64,000 nt of DNA from Thalassia testudinum (Eukaryota > Streptophyta > Magnoliopsida > Alismatales > Hydrocharitaceae), in NCBI GenBank assembly GCA_037157565.1, contig JAZHRO010000022.1, positions 8,184,001 through 8,248,000 of the forward strand, read 5' to 3'. The notes under the pieces were generated by a model. It saw only the letters and a program-made list of their open reading frames with translations. It did not search any database and was not told the DNA's origin. Shown one piece after another: positions 11,366 through 23,450 of this stretch. A program made the position numbers and the translations under genes. Numbering within the stretch: the first letter of the stretch is position 1; every line of letters starts with the position of its first letter.

Positions 11366-12304
11366 TTAGTTCGGGTGTAGGTGGGACAACATTTGATGGG
11401 TAGGGGAAAGGGGGAGTTGATCAACATCAATCTCCTCGAATGGAGGTTGTTGAAGGTAATCAACTCTACACAAGTCAACCTCCACAGGTTGGGGTGGTTC
11501 AGGGTAGTCATCAACTGGCTGAGTCAGATAGTCTACTGAAGAGCCAAGAGTGAGGCATTCTTCAACCAAAGGTTCCACGAGATCGTGCTCCTCAACCCAT
11601 CCACAATCAAAAGACTTAGCCACCTTGAAGATATCTAATTGCATCTTCTTATCTCTAAAGGCGATTTCCATGCATCCTGTGTCGCAATCAATGTTTTCCT
11701 TAGCCGTAGCTAAGAAGCATCTCCCCAGGATGATGGGTGTGTTTTGTAGCTGTTCGGGGACTTCCATGTCGAGGACCAAAAAGTCGACCGGGAAGTAGAA
11801 ATCCTTGACTTGAACAATTACATTCTCGACTACCCCCTTTGGGGTCTTCACAGATCTATCAACCAATTGGATAGTTACAGGTGTGGGTTTCAATTCTCCA
11901 AATCCAAACTGGTGATAGAGGGTAGTTGGGATTAGGTTGATTGAGGCACCTAAGTCCAAGAGCACTCTATCAAATGTCATGTCCTCGATATTACAAGAAA
12001 TCAGGGGTGCTCCTGGGTTAGTTCGTTTGGGAGGCAGGCTACTCAATATCACTGAACTAGCTTGCTCAGAGAGCACTACCTTCCTAGGTGCGTGGGTTTT
12101 CGGCTTACGTTTCGGTGTACAGACATCCTTCAAGAATTTAGCGTAAGATGGGATATGCTTAATTGCTTCAAGGAGCGGAATATTAATCTGGACTTGTTTG
12201 AAAATCTCCAACTGCTCCTCATTTTCGAATACAACTCTCTTTTTCTTCCTTTTCTCTAAGGCCTCAGGGAATGGTGTTTGGGTTTGAATTGGGTCAGTCT
12301 CCAT
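11366..12304 (-). pseudogene. Athila-type protease region of gag-pol (element I)
   Basis: This 312-residue open stretch is the longest intact piece of element I. It begins in the gag-protease linker (FPEALEKRKKKRVVF, then PLLEAIKHIPSYAKFLKD near residues 43-60). The aspartic protease follows with the active-site loop DLGASINLIP at about residues 117-126 and FLVLDME. These segments are diagnostic of the Athila/Tat branch, where the protease reads DLGA rather than DSGA. The ATG used here is internal: upstream sequence in the same frame continues into gag (AVTLRSGT near 12390), so it is part of a polyprotein, not a separate gene. Confidence 0.85.
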
Positions 12305-14072
12305 GTCCTTGGGTTCCTCCTACTCATCCTCAGACTCGGGTATCTCAAGAAGGGAGGTCACGAGAGGGGTTGGCCATTTGGGGTCTTGGGTTTTAGTGCC
12401 GCTTCTCAAGGTAACCGCGTTGGCCAAGGCATTGGGACCAGGGGTAGATCCTTGAGAAGAGGAGGAAGAAGAAGCACCAAACCCAGGGGGTGTTTGTGGG
12501 GCCTGCTAGACCATGTGGGCATGCCCAAGATTAGCTTGGAACCCTTGGAAATTGGGGCCTCTGTTGATCACATTTCTCGAGTTCGGTTATGGCTGAGAAG
12601 GAAGGGATCCCTGTTGTTTGCAATCCAACAGTTGGCTCAACTGTCCCTTCACTAATGTCATTTCCCCCTGATGTTTCTGATTCATATCAGCCATCATTTT
12701 TACCAGCGTGTCCATTTGGTTTTGTGGGGGAGGGTCTGCCCTATTCTGATTATAGGGTGGTCTAACCGGTGGACCTTACTGATAGGAGGGGGTTTGGCTT
12801 GGGTTGGTTCTGGAATTGGTTTGGTTTTTGGTTCGTCCAAGAGAAATTCGGGTGATTACGCCATTCAATGTTGTAGGTGTTGGAGAAGGGGTCAGGTTTG
12901 GAGTAACCTTGGATAGCTTGGACATCTTCAAAGATAAAAGGTGTCGAGGGGGAGGGGAGGGAGTAATCAGGATTTGAGGGAGCAAAGGTCCCTCCCTAGA
13001 ACATGGTCAGGGGTTGTTCCAAGTGTATCTGGTTCATTGGTTGCACCAAATCTACATTGTGCGCTCCCTTTGCTAGGGAGAGGGTCTATAGCGGGTTTCT
13101 GGTCTGGTTTAGTAGTTCATCAATCTTTTTTTCCACCAACTCAACTCGATCCAACTTCTTGGCTATAATGTCCATGTCAACCATTCTAGAATTGGCTTCT
13201 ACTTCATAAATCCCACCACGGGGTTGACTGGATCAATTAAATTGGGTCATGGAGGCATTGTTGAGTGAATTCTCACTCATGGACTCAAAGAATTCAAATG
13301 CACTCTCATCTTTGTTCAAAAAGTTGGCTCCACATGAGGCATCAACAAAGTTCCTAAAGTTGCTGTCTAGACCATGGTAGAAGATCTAGGCCAATTGCCA
13401 GCTTGGAATCTCATGGTGTGGGCATTTCCTCAATAATTCATTAAATCTTTCCCACGCCTCATGGAATTGTTCCCCACCTTGTAGTGTAAATGTGGTAATG
13501 GCTCTTCTGAGGGCATTGGTTTTACCTATGGGGAAAAATTTCTTCAAGAACGCATGGCTCAATTCCTCCCAGGTGGAGATGGGTCTCCTTAAGGGTCTAT
13601 GCTAGTGAGATGCTTTTTCTTTTAGAGAGAAAGGGAACATCTTAATCAAAACAATGTCCAAGCTGATGTTCTTGGGTTTCACTATCCGAGCGATCCGGTC
13701 TAGATCCTCAAGGTGTTGGAAGGGGTCCTCATTTGAGCTCCCATGAAAGTGGCTCTGAATTAAGCTTAGGACATTAGGTTCCATCTCAAAATCATCTCCC
13801 CCTTCGAGGACCCTAAGATGTGGCTCGATCTGGATAGCAGACGGATCGTAAAAATCACGGAGAGGCGTAGGTTGGCTCTCAGGAGGTTGTGGTGGGTTAG
13901 GTGGGTCTAGTGGGGGTTGCCCTTAAGGGTTTTGCAATCTGTGTATGGCTTGCAGGATGGTTTGGATTTGTTGTTGTTGAAGTTGGTGGTTGGCAGAGAT
14001 CTAGGCCTAAATGATGGCCATAGCAATGGGTGGGGGTTGGTCCTCAACCTCATCAATTCTTGGTTTAGCCAT
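12305..14072 (-). pseudogene. Athila-type gag (element I)
   Basis: The probable start is the ATG at 14072 (MAKPRIDEVEDQPPP). Two stops follow shortly. The capsid-type gag domain is clear at 13784-13602 (LIQSHFHGSSNEDPFQHLEDLDRI, then MFPFSLKEKASH). Further gag wording continues with frameshifts through about 13200 (HEAWERFNELLR and IPSWQLAQIFYHGLD equivalents). A Pro/Gln/Asn-rich linker leads to AVTLRSGT near 12390, a hallmark of Athila gag-pol. It is a structural protein of the virus-like particle and is non-functional here. Confidence 0.82.
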
Positions 14073-15249
14073 TTCTCATGTAAAATCAAGTCTCCTCCTG
14101 ATTTCCCTATCTAAAACAAATAGCTCGGGATGTAGTGATCGTCTCCCGTGCATAACTAGGGAAGAATGGAGGGGGAAGCAGAGAAAGACAGGTGCGAAAA
14201 GTGTGTGCACAAACAAGCAAACAAATCTAGTCCTTATAATGTATACCTTAGGTGACCTAGAAGCCTTAGAGGAATGATCAGATCTGTAAGCATTTAACCA
14301 CCCTTCCTGATGTTAATCTGGCCAGGTTGATTACGAGGGGGTTGAAGGGAAGGTGCTTGCTTTGCCTTTGGCAGCCAGTTCCGTAGATCCCACAACCATA
14401 GTCGTTTAACACTTCCCCGCAGCGTAGACACCAGATTGTACAAAGGGAATGAAGGCCAAGTGCCTAACAAACCTAATCACACCTTCAAGAATTAGACTAG
14501 TCCTACCTAGGGCATGTCTACTCCATTTTAATGAGGGCTAGGTTCATGCTTGTGCTCAGGATATGTGATGAGGCATTGTTTGGGGTTGTGCCTCTTAGTT
14601 AAATGATTTGAGCATGTGTGTGCACTTAACAAAACATGGTTTTCAAGCAAGGATTTTAAGATGTGTCTTTTAATGATTTATCCTTGCTTTAATGCTTTTT
14701 AGGGTTGAAGTTCCTTATTGTTTTCAAACAAAGTTCAAATGGGCACACAAGGTTTTGCACACAATGGGTGAAAGTCAATTCCCTTTAGAATGATGTGGCC
14801 CTAGAAAAACAACCCTAGTGTGGTCATCCCAATGTTCATGTAATTCTACCAAGTGAGTTGATTTTAATTATGGAGAGTGGTGCAGCCCAAATCAAGTTAT
14901 GGTGGCTTCACAAACACCACTCAAAAGAAAGAACACTCCAAAAAGATTCTCTTCAAGAACGTTAGAGTGTATTTTTTTTGGTTGGGTGATGGGTTTGGAA
15001 TGTGGGTCAAGTAGCCATTCACCACACCAATTTTAGATTTTTTTTTTTGTATTTTTTTTAGGCAAGCAAACAATCAACGGGTAAAGTGGTACTCACAACT
15101 GTCTTCACAGCACTTCACCCTCAGTCCACTGTCTTGGATTGCGCTCCTCCGTCACCCAAGTGTCGAGTTCCTGCAACCAATCAAGTAGAGAGAGCAAAAT
15201 GAGTTAAAAGATATGAATACAAATGCGGGATAAAAGCGACAAAATAAAT
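14073..15249 (-). other. 5' leader of element I
   Basis: The stretch between the primer site and gag has no supportable frame. It has T-rich runs (about 14966 and 15039-15057) and several short direct repeats around TGGTTTGGAATG-type text. Nothing else is recognisable. Confidence 0.55.
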
Positions 15250-15275
15250 CCGTTGCCTCCCTAGCAACGACACCA
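15250..15275 (-). other. Primer-binding site, Asp-tRNA type (element I)
   Basis: The minus strand reads TGGTGTCGTTGCTAGGGAGG and onward, close to the Asp-tRNA-complementary site of Athila/Tat elements (TGGCGCCGTTGCCGGGG). It sits five bases from the LTR start at 15281. Confidence 0.85.
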
Positions 15276-15280
15276 AAAAC

Positions 15281-16722
15281 TGACGCACGTGGAACACGAT
15301 TGTTTAATTATGCCATTGTAGTATGCATTCGTGACGTCGGTTTTAATTTAAGAAGTGGAGTTGGTGAGTCCAAGTGTTGAACATAGGGAGGCGTAAAATC
15401 GGATTATTTTGTTGCTTTAGTTGTCACAGGAATGGGTGGTTTGCTTGCTTGTGAGAAAATGCAAGATAGAGAGAGAGAGTAGGGTTAGAGATTGTGTTTA
15501 AAACATGCCAAGCCTTAAGAGGATGTGAGCTACAATATATGAAACTTTCATCAATATATAGCATGCAATTAAAGTGTGTTTACAACTACAACAATAGATG
15601 AAAGCTTAAACAAGTACAATGTAAACTAAAGTAAAGAGAGGGTATGGGAAGGAGTCAAGGTGGCCACGGCGGTAAAGGGAGGCTCCGTTGGCGGCTTGAC
15701 AACTCCGAGGCAGGTATGGAGTATTTGGTAGAGCTAGGCGAAGGCTAGAGTAGCTTGGATGGTGTGTGTGTATTGAATGCCTTTGAATGGGGTGGTTGAG
15801 GAGGTTTATATAGAGAAGAGGGATTTCCAAACTAAGTAAGGGCTTTAGCAACATTCAGGACATCGCTAAACCCATTCCATAAGCATCAATGAAGCCCTCC
15901 ACCTGCTGGTCCTTAAGTGCACGGGTGCTTTCTCCCTTCAATCCTCACCTGCGTGTCCTTAGCCGTTGGATCCAAGGCACGGATCATCATCGGATGGCTG
16001 AAGACGTGCCACATCATCCTTCCCACCCGTGGTTGGGTGTGCCGTCCTGTGCCTTCGTGTGATGGACGAGCATCGACCATTCAATCGCACCTCAACGGCC
16101 ACGATTATTCATGACCGAGCACTTAGATCGCGTGCATTCCCGCCTGGGCACATCCATGCGCCCTTGTTGAGCCGCGTGGCCTTCATATGCATCATCCGCG
16201 CATGCATCAACGGCTGAATTTTGATCACGCACGTGGATGCGGGCGAGTGCGTTTCGAACACACACCCCTGGTGAGTGTGGAGAGGCATTGACCACTGCGG
16301 CACGCGCGATATGCTTGCGCTCTTTGCCAATCCTCCACCGTCTGATGGGAGATCGAACGGCCATGGTTGCTCCTACGTGATGAACCGAGGGCTTGGTGTT
16401 GGCGAGGGTGGCTGTTGGCCACTACGTGGTCACTTTTGTGCCTTGGGCTGGCCGAGGGAGCCTTGGATATCGGATTTAAGTGATTTCAAGTCTATTGAAC
16501 TCCATTCGTCGATCTGAATCCATCCGTATGGTCTGATTGCTCATCTGAGGCATGTTCCAACATGCAATTATACATATGGCCATTAAACATTGATTTATAA
16601 GCAATCCTAATTTGCAATGCATGCAGTACTCCTATACCCATCATGGTATGTTATTAGTGCACATATATCCATAAAACTAACCCCAGTTGATGGAATTATC
16701 ATCATTGAATGCAGAGTTATCA
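15281..16722 (-). mobile_element. 5' LTR of element I
   Basis: This is the partner of 5257-6624, ending GAGTTATCA and followed by the duplicated GTGAT. It is about 75 bases longer, mostly because of a block near 15585-15750 that the 3' LTR lacks. On the minus strand a TATATAAA lies near 15808-15818. Confidence 0.88.
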
Positions 16723-16727
16723 GTGAT

Positions 16728-17158
16728 GGAGTGGGTGGTGGCCTCCCAAAGCATGGTAGTCTCCCGCTCTCTTTTGTAGTTGCAACTGCTTGAATTTGGA
16801 GTGTCGAGATCCACATTCTCCACTCCTCTTCACTACGGCCATCATTACATCGTTGCGGAAGCTGCAGCAGCCATTGAAGAAGAAGAAATAAAATAAATGA
16901 AATGATGTCTTATTTATCTGTAAACCCTCACATAAAATGTTAATTCTAATACATGCATGCAATGCAACCTAAAGACTAATTATTTCAATGCATGTTATTC
17001 TAAATGTATTTAGATATGAATGCAATGCATGAAATATGCAAATAAGTGAATAATTAGACTAATCTATTTACATCTTATTGTATGCTATTTATATGTCAAT
17101 ATTAATCTAATGTCTAGGCATTTAAGTAACTAATTAGCCCACAAATATTAGCTCATCA
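16728..17158 (-). mobile_element. 3' LTR of element II, second part
   Basis: This resumes the LTR interrupted at 5256 and matches about 22794-23236 of the 5' LTR (for example GAAGCTGCAGCAGCC and AAGAAGAAGAAATAAAATAAA). It ends GCTCATCA. Confidence 0.85.
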
Positions 17159-18482
17159 AATGCCCCCATGCCTGGTTTTTACTAGTCCCTAGGAAACTCA
17201 AGAATAGCCTAGCTGTCCAAATAAACTAGCCAACCCAATTAGTTTTCCCTTAGAAACATGTTAAGTTACAGATTTTAGACCTAAGGTTCCCAAGTAGTTG
17301 CTAAGTTACAGACTAGGTCGGATAAGGACAAGTTGCAAGCACAAGTTTCCCTAGTTTCTAACTCTACCCTAGGGTTTATTGGTCCTAGAGATTAAAGCAT
17401 CCGTGCATGTGCATTGGTCTAAGTTATTTAAGGTTAGTATGATTGCCAACCTAGAAAGAGAGTAAGAGGATTTTTTTTTTGTAATATATATATATATATA
17501 TTTTGTTTGATTCCTCTAAGTCTAACCTTGGATCAGCTATCAACATGGTCTGTGTTAGATTCATTGTCCCCATCACCGAACCTCAAAGGGTGCCTGGCTT
17601 TCGATGCTTCGAGATAGCACGGCTCATAGCGACCCCAATAACTCCTGGCAATTGACACTTAAACTTCGAGATAGTATCGCATATGGATTTCTTAAGCGAA
17701 TTCAGGCCTGTGGCAATCAACACTTCAAGATAGGGTCGCCCATGGTACCTGAATTGCACAATGCACTTACATGCCCCCAGTAGGATAGATATCCTAAGAG
17801 ACAAGCGTCGAGGAGGTGACATGTTATCATCGCATCATCAAGGTGAGTATATACTCCACCTCTCCTACGGTAGGAACTTGTCCAATCAAATTGTGTTTTC
17901 AAGCTTCTCCTAAGTCAGAACTAAGAGAAGCAAATTTTCTTTAAGAAATTAAGGTGATCATTACTTACACAAGACCAAGTGTATGTGGATGCTTAGGTTA
18001 CGAGGACCCGCAAACCAAAAGGTAGAAAAGACACCAAATACTACCCAGCCTTTAACTCAATCCCTAGTTTTCCTTCCACAACCTCTTGAGGAATGGTCCG
18101 CAACTTAACTCTTACTTAAGTTTTTAAGTCCACAAAGGACCCTAAAGGTCTAAAGCTAGTAGCTCAACTCAGCTTCTAAAGTCAGACACCTAGAGTCAAC
18201 TTAGTCTAACCTAAAGTTCTGGTCTTATGCCTAAGAATGCAGGGCCCAATCAGTTAAGCTCAATTCTACTGTAGGACTAAATGCAGTTTTTTTTTTTAAA
18301 TCAATGCAAATGTATGTAATGTAGAATGTTTTAACATAATGCATGAATGCACTATGTATAAATGCTATGTATATCCCCTAAGTACATCCCCCCATGCCTA
18401 AAATCTGCAATGTCCCCATTGCATAGAAGGGTATTACCTAGGTCAAAATTGGGCTGCTGTTATTTTGTTAGCAACCAAGTAG
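17159..18482 (-). other. 3' non-coding leader of element II
   Basis: No supportable frame. It holds a poly(T)/TA stretch at 17470-17502 and short blocks shared with the 3' leader of element I (ACTAGTCCCTAG near 17190; GGTTACGAGGA near 17996; CAATGTCCCCATT near 18409). It therefore looks like a diverged Athila 3' leader. Confidence 0.55.
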
Positions 18483-20067
18483 TCAAAGAACTTGCAAGTC
18501 AGGTTCCAAAACCAAAGTAACAGGCCCTAAAAATGAGCAAAGTAACGCAGGCCTTGAAAATAGATAACCTAGGATGTTGGCGAGCATATGATGAATCCCA
18601 ATAGCAAACTCTCGCTCAACAAAGATGGGAATGAAATCTTCCCAGGTCACTAAAGGAGGTTCTAAATGATAGGCTGGAATAGCGACTTGTAAATGGGTAG
18701 GAGGAGGATGACAAGGACCCTCCAAAAGAGATGGGGAAGGAATGGTGCAGAGATAAACCCCCAGGATGATGGATTGACCATAGAAAGCATCAATCCATAC
18801 CCGTTACCCCATTACAAGAGATATTGGTTCGCTAAGCCCCCGATCAGAATAGAAGTGAGCAGATCTCTAATCCAGGGATTGTCCAGGGTGTCGAAATTTC
18901 AAGGCTGCAAGACAATCATAAGATCTAGGTTGGGTCTAATCGGCTTAGTGTCCATTCCTAAGAGCCTTCCTAATTCCTCAATTGCATTCCTAGCATTCCT
19001 TGTACTATCACAAGTATCTACCTGCACTTCATCAGTGATCATTTCAAGGTATGGAGTCAAAATTTTACCTTCAGACATAGGCAAATCAGAGGGTGACTTC
19101 GAATCAAATGAAGGCCGGTTTAAAGCAACAGATTTAGGGATTACCCTATCAATCTCATCCCCAGGTTCTTATTCTTTTCTCAAATCCTCGCCGGAGTCTA
19201 TATGTGAATCCATATAAATCTCAGAAGTTGCCTCCACATTTTCCATTATTTCATCATGAGGAGGGATATCATCAATAGGAGCACAAAGGAAACCTAAGTT
19301 GACCAAATTTGTGACATCCTCAGGGGCTAATTCTTCAAATAAGACATAATCACCCTTAATGTCACTCCAAATCTTGAATGTAGGTCCCTCACATAATTCA
19401 TCCTTCTCCTCATCATAATATTCATCATGTACCTAAGGTCTAGAATCATCTAAAATCTTGACAGGTCTCCTAGGGCACTCTATCTGGGGTAAATGGTTCA
19501 CACTGGTAACATCAGACTCCTCAAATAGGTGAATTTCTTCAGGGTTAGGTTCCCTAAGGGTGGGCTTGAGTTCCATCCCATGATCAGAAGGGAGGGTGGG
19601 ATTAACAACTTGACTTTGACCCACTTCATCAAATGTCACGAAAATGCTATCATCTGGGTTGAGGACTTCCAATGGTACCATCATTCCCTTCTTTTGACTC
19701 CAATATAATTCAAGTGGATACTCAACTTGATCATCATCTTCCTCGGGTTGTCACCTTTCTTCATCCAATACATAGCTACTTTCATTCATATCCTCCTCCC
19801 ACATAAGGCGTGGACCTCTCAAGGAAGTATCATCTAGGGGGAGGTTTCTAAATCAATCCTTGAAAGGTAGCTATAATCCCCAAAATTCCCCTCCAACTTA
19901 GGGTGTGGCTCTCCCATGGGAGATGCATCTAGCATAGAGGGGTGCACGTCATCCTCAATGGGGTAGATTGAGTGGCTAATTTCTTCTTTTTCTTGTTGGC
20001 CTGCTCTTGAAGATTCTCCTAATAATTGAATCATTTTGCCTTGCATTTTCTGTATTTCCAACTTCAA
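18483..20067 (-). pseudogene. Degenerate acidic reading frame of element II, not recognised
   Basis: On the minus strand, open stretches follow one another: 20067-19834, 19684-19433, about 19430-18895 and 18725-18483. The predicted protein is acidic and Glu/Asp/Pro-rich (for example LRKE, EEIHLFEESD, GRLLGMDTKPIRPNL). It ends with PPLVTWEDFIPIFVEREFAIG and a hydrophobic tail. I see no CCHC knuckle, no DxGA protease, no RT YxDD box and no integrase HHCC. It occupies the place where gag-pol would be. It may be a diverged gag, a captured host frame or chance; I cannot decide. Confidence 0.4.
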
Positions 20068-21720
20068 GGAGGGGAGAGGTCATCATTTCTATCAGGAGAG
20101 AAGTCAGGCTCAAGGTTACAATACCTAGGAGTTTCTGTCCAACCATCAAAATCATTCAGGGAGGGTGGGTTGGATGTTTCTTTGGTGTGTGGGATATTGG
20201 GTAAAGAAAATTCCTCTCCTAGGTTCTGCTCACTGATTCGAGGCTTAACAGGCCAATACTCCTATAGTAGGAGTGAAAAGGATTCCAATTACTGTCATTA
20301 TGTCCATCAAAGAATGGACCATCTAGACGTATGGGATCAAAGATTGCAGAGTGGGGGTAAGGGTGTGGGCAAGAGGTGAAAGAGAGGTGATCAAATTGGT
20401 CCATTCTAACTCACACCCAAGTCAGATTCTTCCCAATACAAACACAAATCAAAGGACTTTTTAGGTCTTTACCCAGTTAGGCATTTGGTTTTAAGTCAGA
20501 TTGTAGGTGACAATACAATTTTTTCAATCAATTTACGTGCCTATTGTCGACCTACAGAATGCCCAAAAAGACCTAGTTGGAACTTAGGAGCTCTTCCCTA
20601 AAGTTCAAATGGTAAAGTACTCCAATGATGGAAGATGGAGGGATGCAAGTAGGACTAAGCCTTCCTTTCAAGCTTTGCTTTCGTGGTGCTTCTTAACTAA
20701 CCTCAAAAATCCATGACAGGGTACCCCCTCCTTGGAGTTACGAAACCTTTGATCTTGAGTTTCAAGCACTTCCAAACCAATGGTAGGAGGGTTCTTTCCT
20801 AGCAACTCAAAAACCTAGCAATGTCTAAATGCGTGCCTTGGTGCACAATCATACACGCGTGCATTCACCATAAAATTTTGAGTTTGAGTTTTGTGAATCG
20901 CACAATAAGTTCTCAATTCAAGTCCTTGGTTTTTAATGTTCCTCCTTTAGTTAAAGTCCTTTTTCAAGAAAAATATGTGACCACTTGTTAGATCTTTTCA
21001 ATTCAATTAGGTGGTCTTGCAATTAAATCCAGATGCAAATGCATGAACAATATAGAATGCCAGGAAAAGAAAACGTACCTTGCATCCATCAATTAGCAAT
21101 GAAATGTACGCAAATGCAACATAAATCTAGAGGCTTCTCATACACACCTAAATGGTCATCCTAGGGCATGCAGCTTCTAGTAGGCAGTTCATGATATTAT
21201 TTTTTTTATGTTTTATATCTAACCTAGTTATGCACAAACAAGAAAAATAAAATCAATCCACGAAAGAAAATAAAAACCTAAGTCTAAATAAATGAGAACA
21301 GACTCCCAAAAAATTACCCAACACGGGCCTAAAAGAAAGTCGGGGAACAAACCCCTAAAATATATCCCAGAACAAGGGTCTCAAATCAAATGAATGTGCA
21401 AGAAAATAAATAAAGAAAAATAAAGTTCTAAAACCTAAATTCTATCTATTGAAAATTCAACGGAGATGAAGATGATCACTCCAGATGTCCTCCTCCTAGT
21501 TGGTGGCAACAAGGTTCACCAATGTTCAAGCTCCTCCTCGTAGATGCGAAGCTCGGTCTCTCCTCCAAGCGGTGGAAACAAGGTCCACCATGGCATTGCT
21601 GAGGCTGGTGAGACAACTCGTATGTAATATGCGTACCTCTCACCAAATCAGATAGAACAGATTAAATATGCCTCAAATAAAATGTAAACAAATAAATGGA
21701 TAAATGCAAGTTTAGCAAGC
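20068..21720 (-). other. 5' leader of element II
   Basis: An A/T-rich stretch between the primer site and the degenerate frame. I see no gene. A CTCCTCCTAGTTGGTGGCAAC and CTCCTCCAAGCGGTGGAAAC pair near 21487 and 21560 is a short direct repeat. Confidence 0.5.
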
Positions 21721-21746
21721 CTGTTGCCTCCCCGGCAATGGTGCCA
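21721..21746 (-). other. Primer-binding site, Asp-tRNA type (element II)
   Basis: The minus strand reads TGGCACCATTGCCGGGGAGG and onward, an Athila/Tat-like primer site two bases from the LTR start at 21749. Confidence 0.85.
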
Positions 21747-21748
21747 TT

Positions 21749-23236
21749 TGACGAGTCAATTCTCGTTTAATAAGATGATAGTGATTTGTCATTTATATTT
21801 CTAAGTGGTGGAAAATCGATTAATCAAAGTATTGAGTTAAATTAACCACTCAATAAGGAGCGGGTCATGTCCACAGGGAGGAACATGCCCATTGAAACTC
21901 CAAGCTAGGAGGAGGATCTCTAGACCGAGGGCTCCGGGATGGCAGTCGTGGCAAAGTGTGGGGCAGCCCGAGATGGCTGAACAGAGCTACGGTGGAGGTG
22001 GGTTCCGGCAGTGGAGCTGCTCTAAACTGCTAGCTGCTGCACACGGAGGCACACACGCGAGGAGGGTGGTGTGCAAGTGTGGTTCAGGCCGTGCGTGGGA
22101 GCTCGATGAGGGGAGAAACATGCCGATGGATGGTGTGCACAGGCGGGTTGCTGGCTGCACATGGGAGGCGATGGCACGCTGCTAGCTACTGCACGTGGAG
22201 GTGTGCATGCATGGAGGGTGGCACGTGCGAGGAGGTTTCAGTGGCCATTGACCTCTTGGGTAGAAGTGAGGGTGGTGAAGGTGGTGTTGCAAGTGGTTGT
22301 TGGGGGTTGGTGATGTTGGGTCATTTTGGTTGCAGAGGAAAAAGAAGAAGAAACGAAGAGGAAGAAGTGAAGATGGTGGTGGTGGATTGAGGTGTAGTCT
22401 TGGGTGAGAGTTGTAGTAGTGACACTACTGTGTGCACAGCAGGCAGGCAATGTGTGCATTCGGTTGTACGATGAGGTGGCGAGGGGGAGCAGTGCTGCGT
22501 GCAACGTGGAGAAGCAGGTTGGGTCTTCAGATGTCCAGGAATCTTCCCAAACATCTTAACCAAGTGTGAATGGCTACTGGTGCATGGTTGCGGTGGTGGT
22601 AATGGTGGTGGTGCATGCTGTTGTTGTAGCGTGGAGGGATGTGCACGCTGAGGTGCTTAGGATAAGGTGGAGCCATGAAGGCTCACGCACAGTATTGGCA
22701 CAAGTCCACCGATTTGGTGCGGCGAGCTGTCACCTCGTCTGCCCACGGTGTGGTGGAACTCGTCCATGGAGGTCGGCAGTGGAGCACGGTGATGGAGTGG
22801 CTGGTGGCCTCCCCGAGCATGGCAGTCTCTCGCTCTTTGTTGTAGTTGCAACTACTTGAATTTGGAGAGTCGAGATCGACATTCTCCGCTCCTCTTCACT
22901 GTGGCCATCATTACATGCATTGCGGAAGCTGCAGCAGCCGTTGAAGAAGAAGAAATAAAATAAATGAAATGATGGCTTATTTATCTGCAAATCCTCACAT
23001 AAATTGTTAATTCTAATACAAGCATGTAATGCAACCTAAAGACTAATTATTTCAATGCATGTTATTCTAAATGAATTCTAAATGTATTTAGATATGAATT
23101 CAATGCATGAAATATGCAAATAAGTGAATAATTAGACTAATCTATTTACATCTCATTGTCTGCTATTTATATGTCAATATTAATCTAATGTCTAGGCATT
23201 TAAGTAACTAATTAGCCCACAAATATGGGCTCATCA
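21749..23236 (-). mobile_element. 5' LTR of element II
   Basis: It runs TGACGAGTCAATTC...GCTCATCA (1488 bp) and is followed by the duplicated GCCAC. Its reverse complement matches the solo LTR at 44878-46777 at both ends, showing one family in two orientations. Confidence 0.88.
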
Positions 23237-23450
23237 GCCACCAACCATTGCAGATAACGTGCTCAAACACAGTGTTTCTATCCTAAATAAATCCATTCAA
23301 ACACTTCCTACACGGACAAAATATCTTCTCCAGATGTTCTCGTCTATATTGTTTCCTATCCTCGTAGAAGGCCCAATCTAAAAATAAATGGACTTCACTC
23401 TTCTATTGAGTATAATTCAGGGTCCTGAAACTAATCCATGACTTCTCCAT
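23237..23450 (-). pseudogene. CACTA (TNP2-like) transposase, first part
   Basis: The minus strand begins MEKSWISFRTLNYTQ with the ATG at 23450, continues VHLFLDWAF and KIFCPCRKCLNGFI, and ends VFEHVICNGWW at the insertion point. The Cys-rich CPCxxC segment and HxxCNG are typical of the extreme N-terminus of plant TNP2 transposases. The next residues (HYTKWTTHGKE) are found at 3963, on the other side of element II. Stops near the start show decay. Confidence 0.8.

Larger units (their letters stand above)
5257..16722 (-). mobile_element. Athila-type Gypsy element I, structurally complete but coding-dead
   Basis: It has paired LTRs (5257-6624 and 15281-16722) and the target duplication GTGAT on both sides (5252-5256 and 16723-16727). 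The Asp-tRNA-type primer site lies at 15250-15275, and gag, protease, RT, RNase H and integrase follow in order on the minus strand. Every coding part has stops or frameshifts. It sits inside the 3' LTR of element II, so it is younger than II. Confidence 0.92.
3964..23236 (-). mobile_element. Athila-type element II, non-autonomous, carrying a nested element
   Basis: The LTRs start TGACGAGTC and end GCTCATCA on the plus strand. The element is flanked by the 5-bp duplication GCCAC (3959-3963 and 23237-23241). A minus-strand primer site at 21721-21746 sets its orientation. The left (3') LTR is split by element I, and the internal region 17159-21748 has no recognisable protease, RT or integrase. 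The right LTR lacks a ~240-base block present in the left LTR (about 4110-4360). It inserted into a CACTA transposase gene. Confidence 0.88.
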
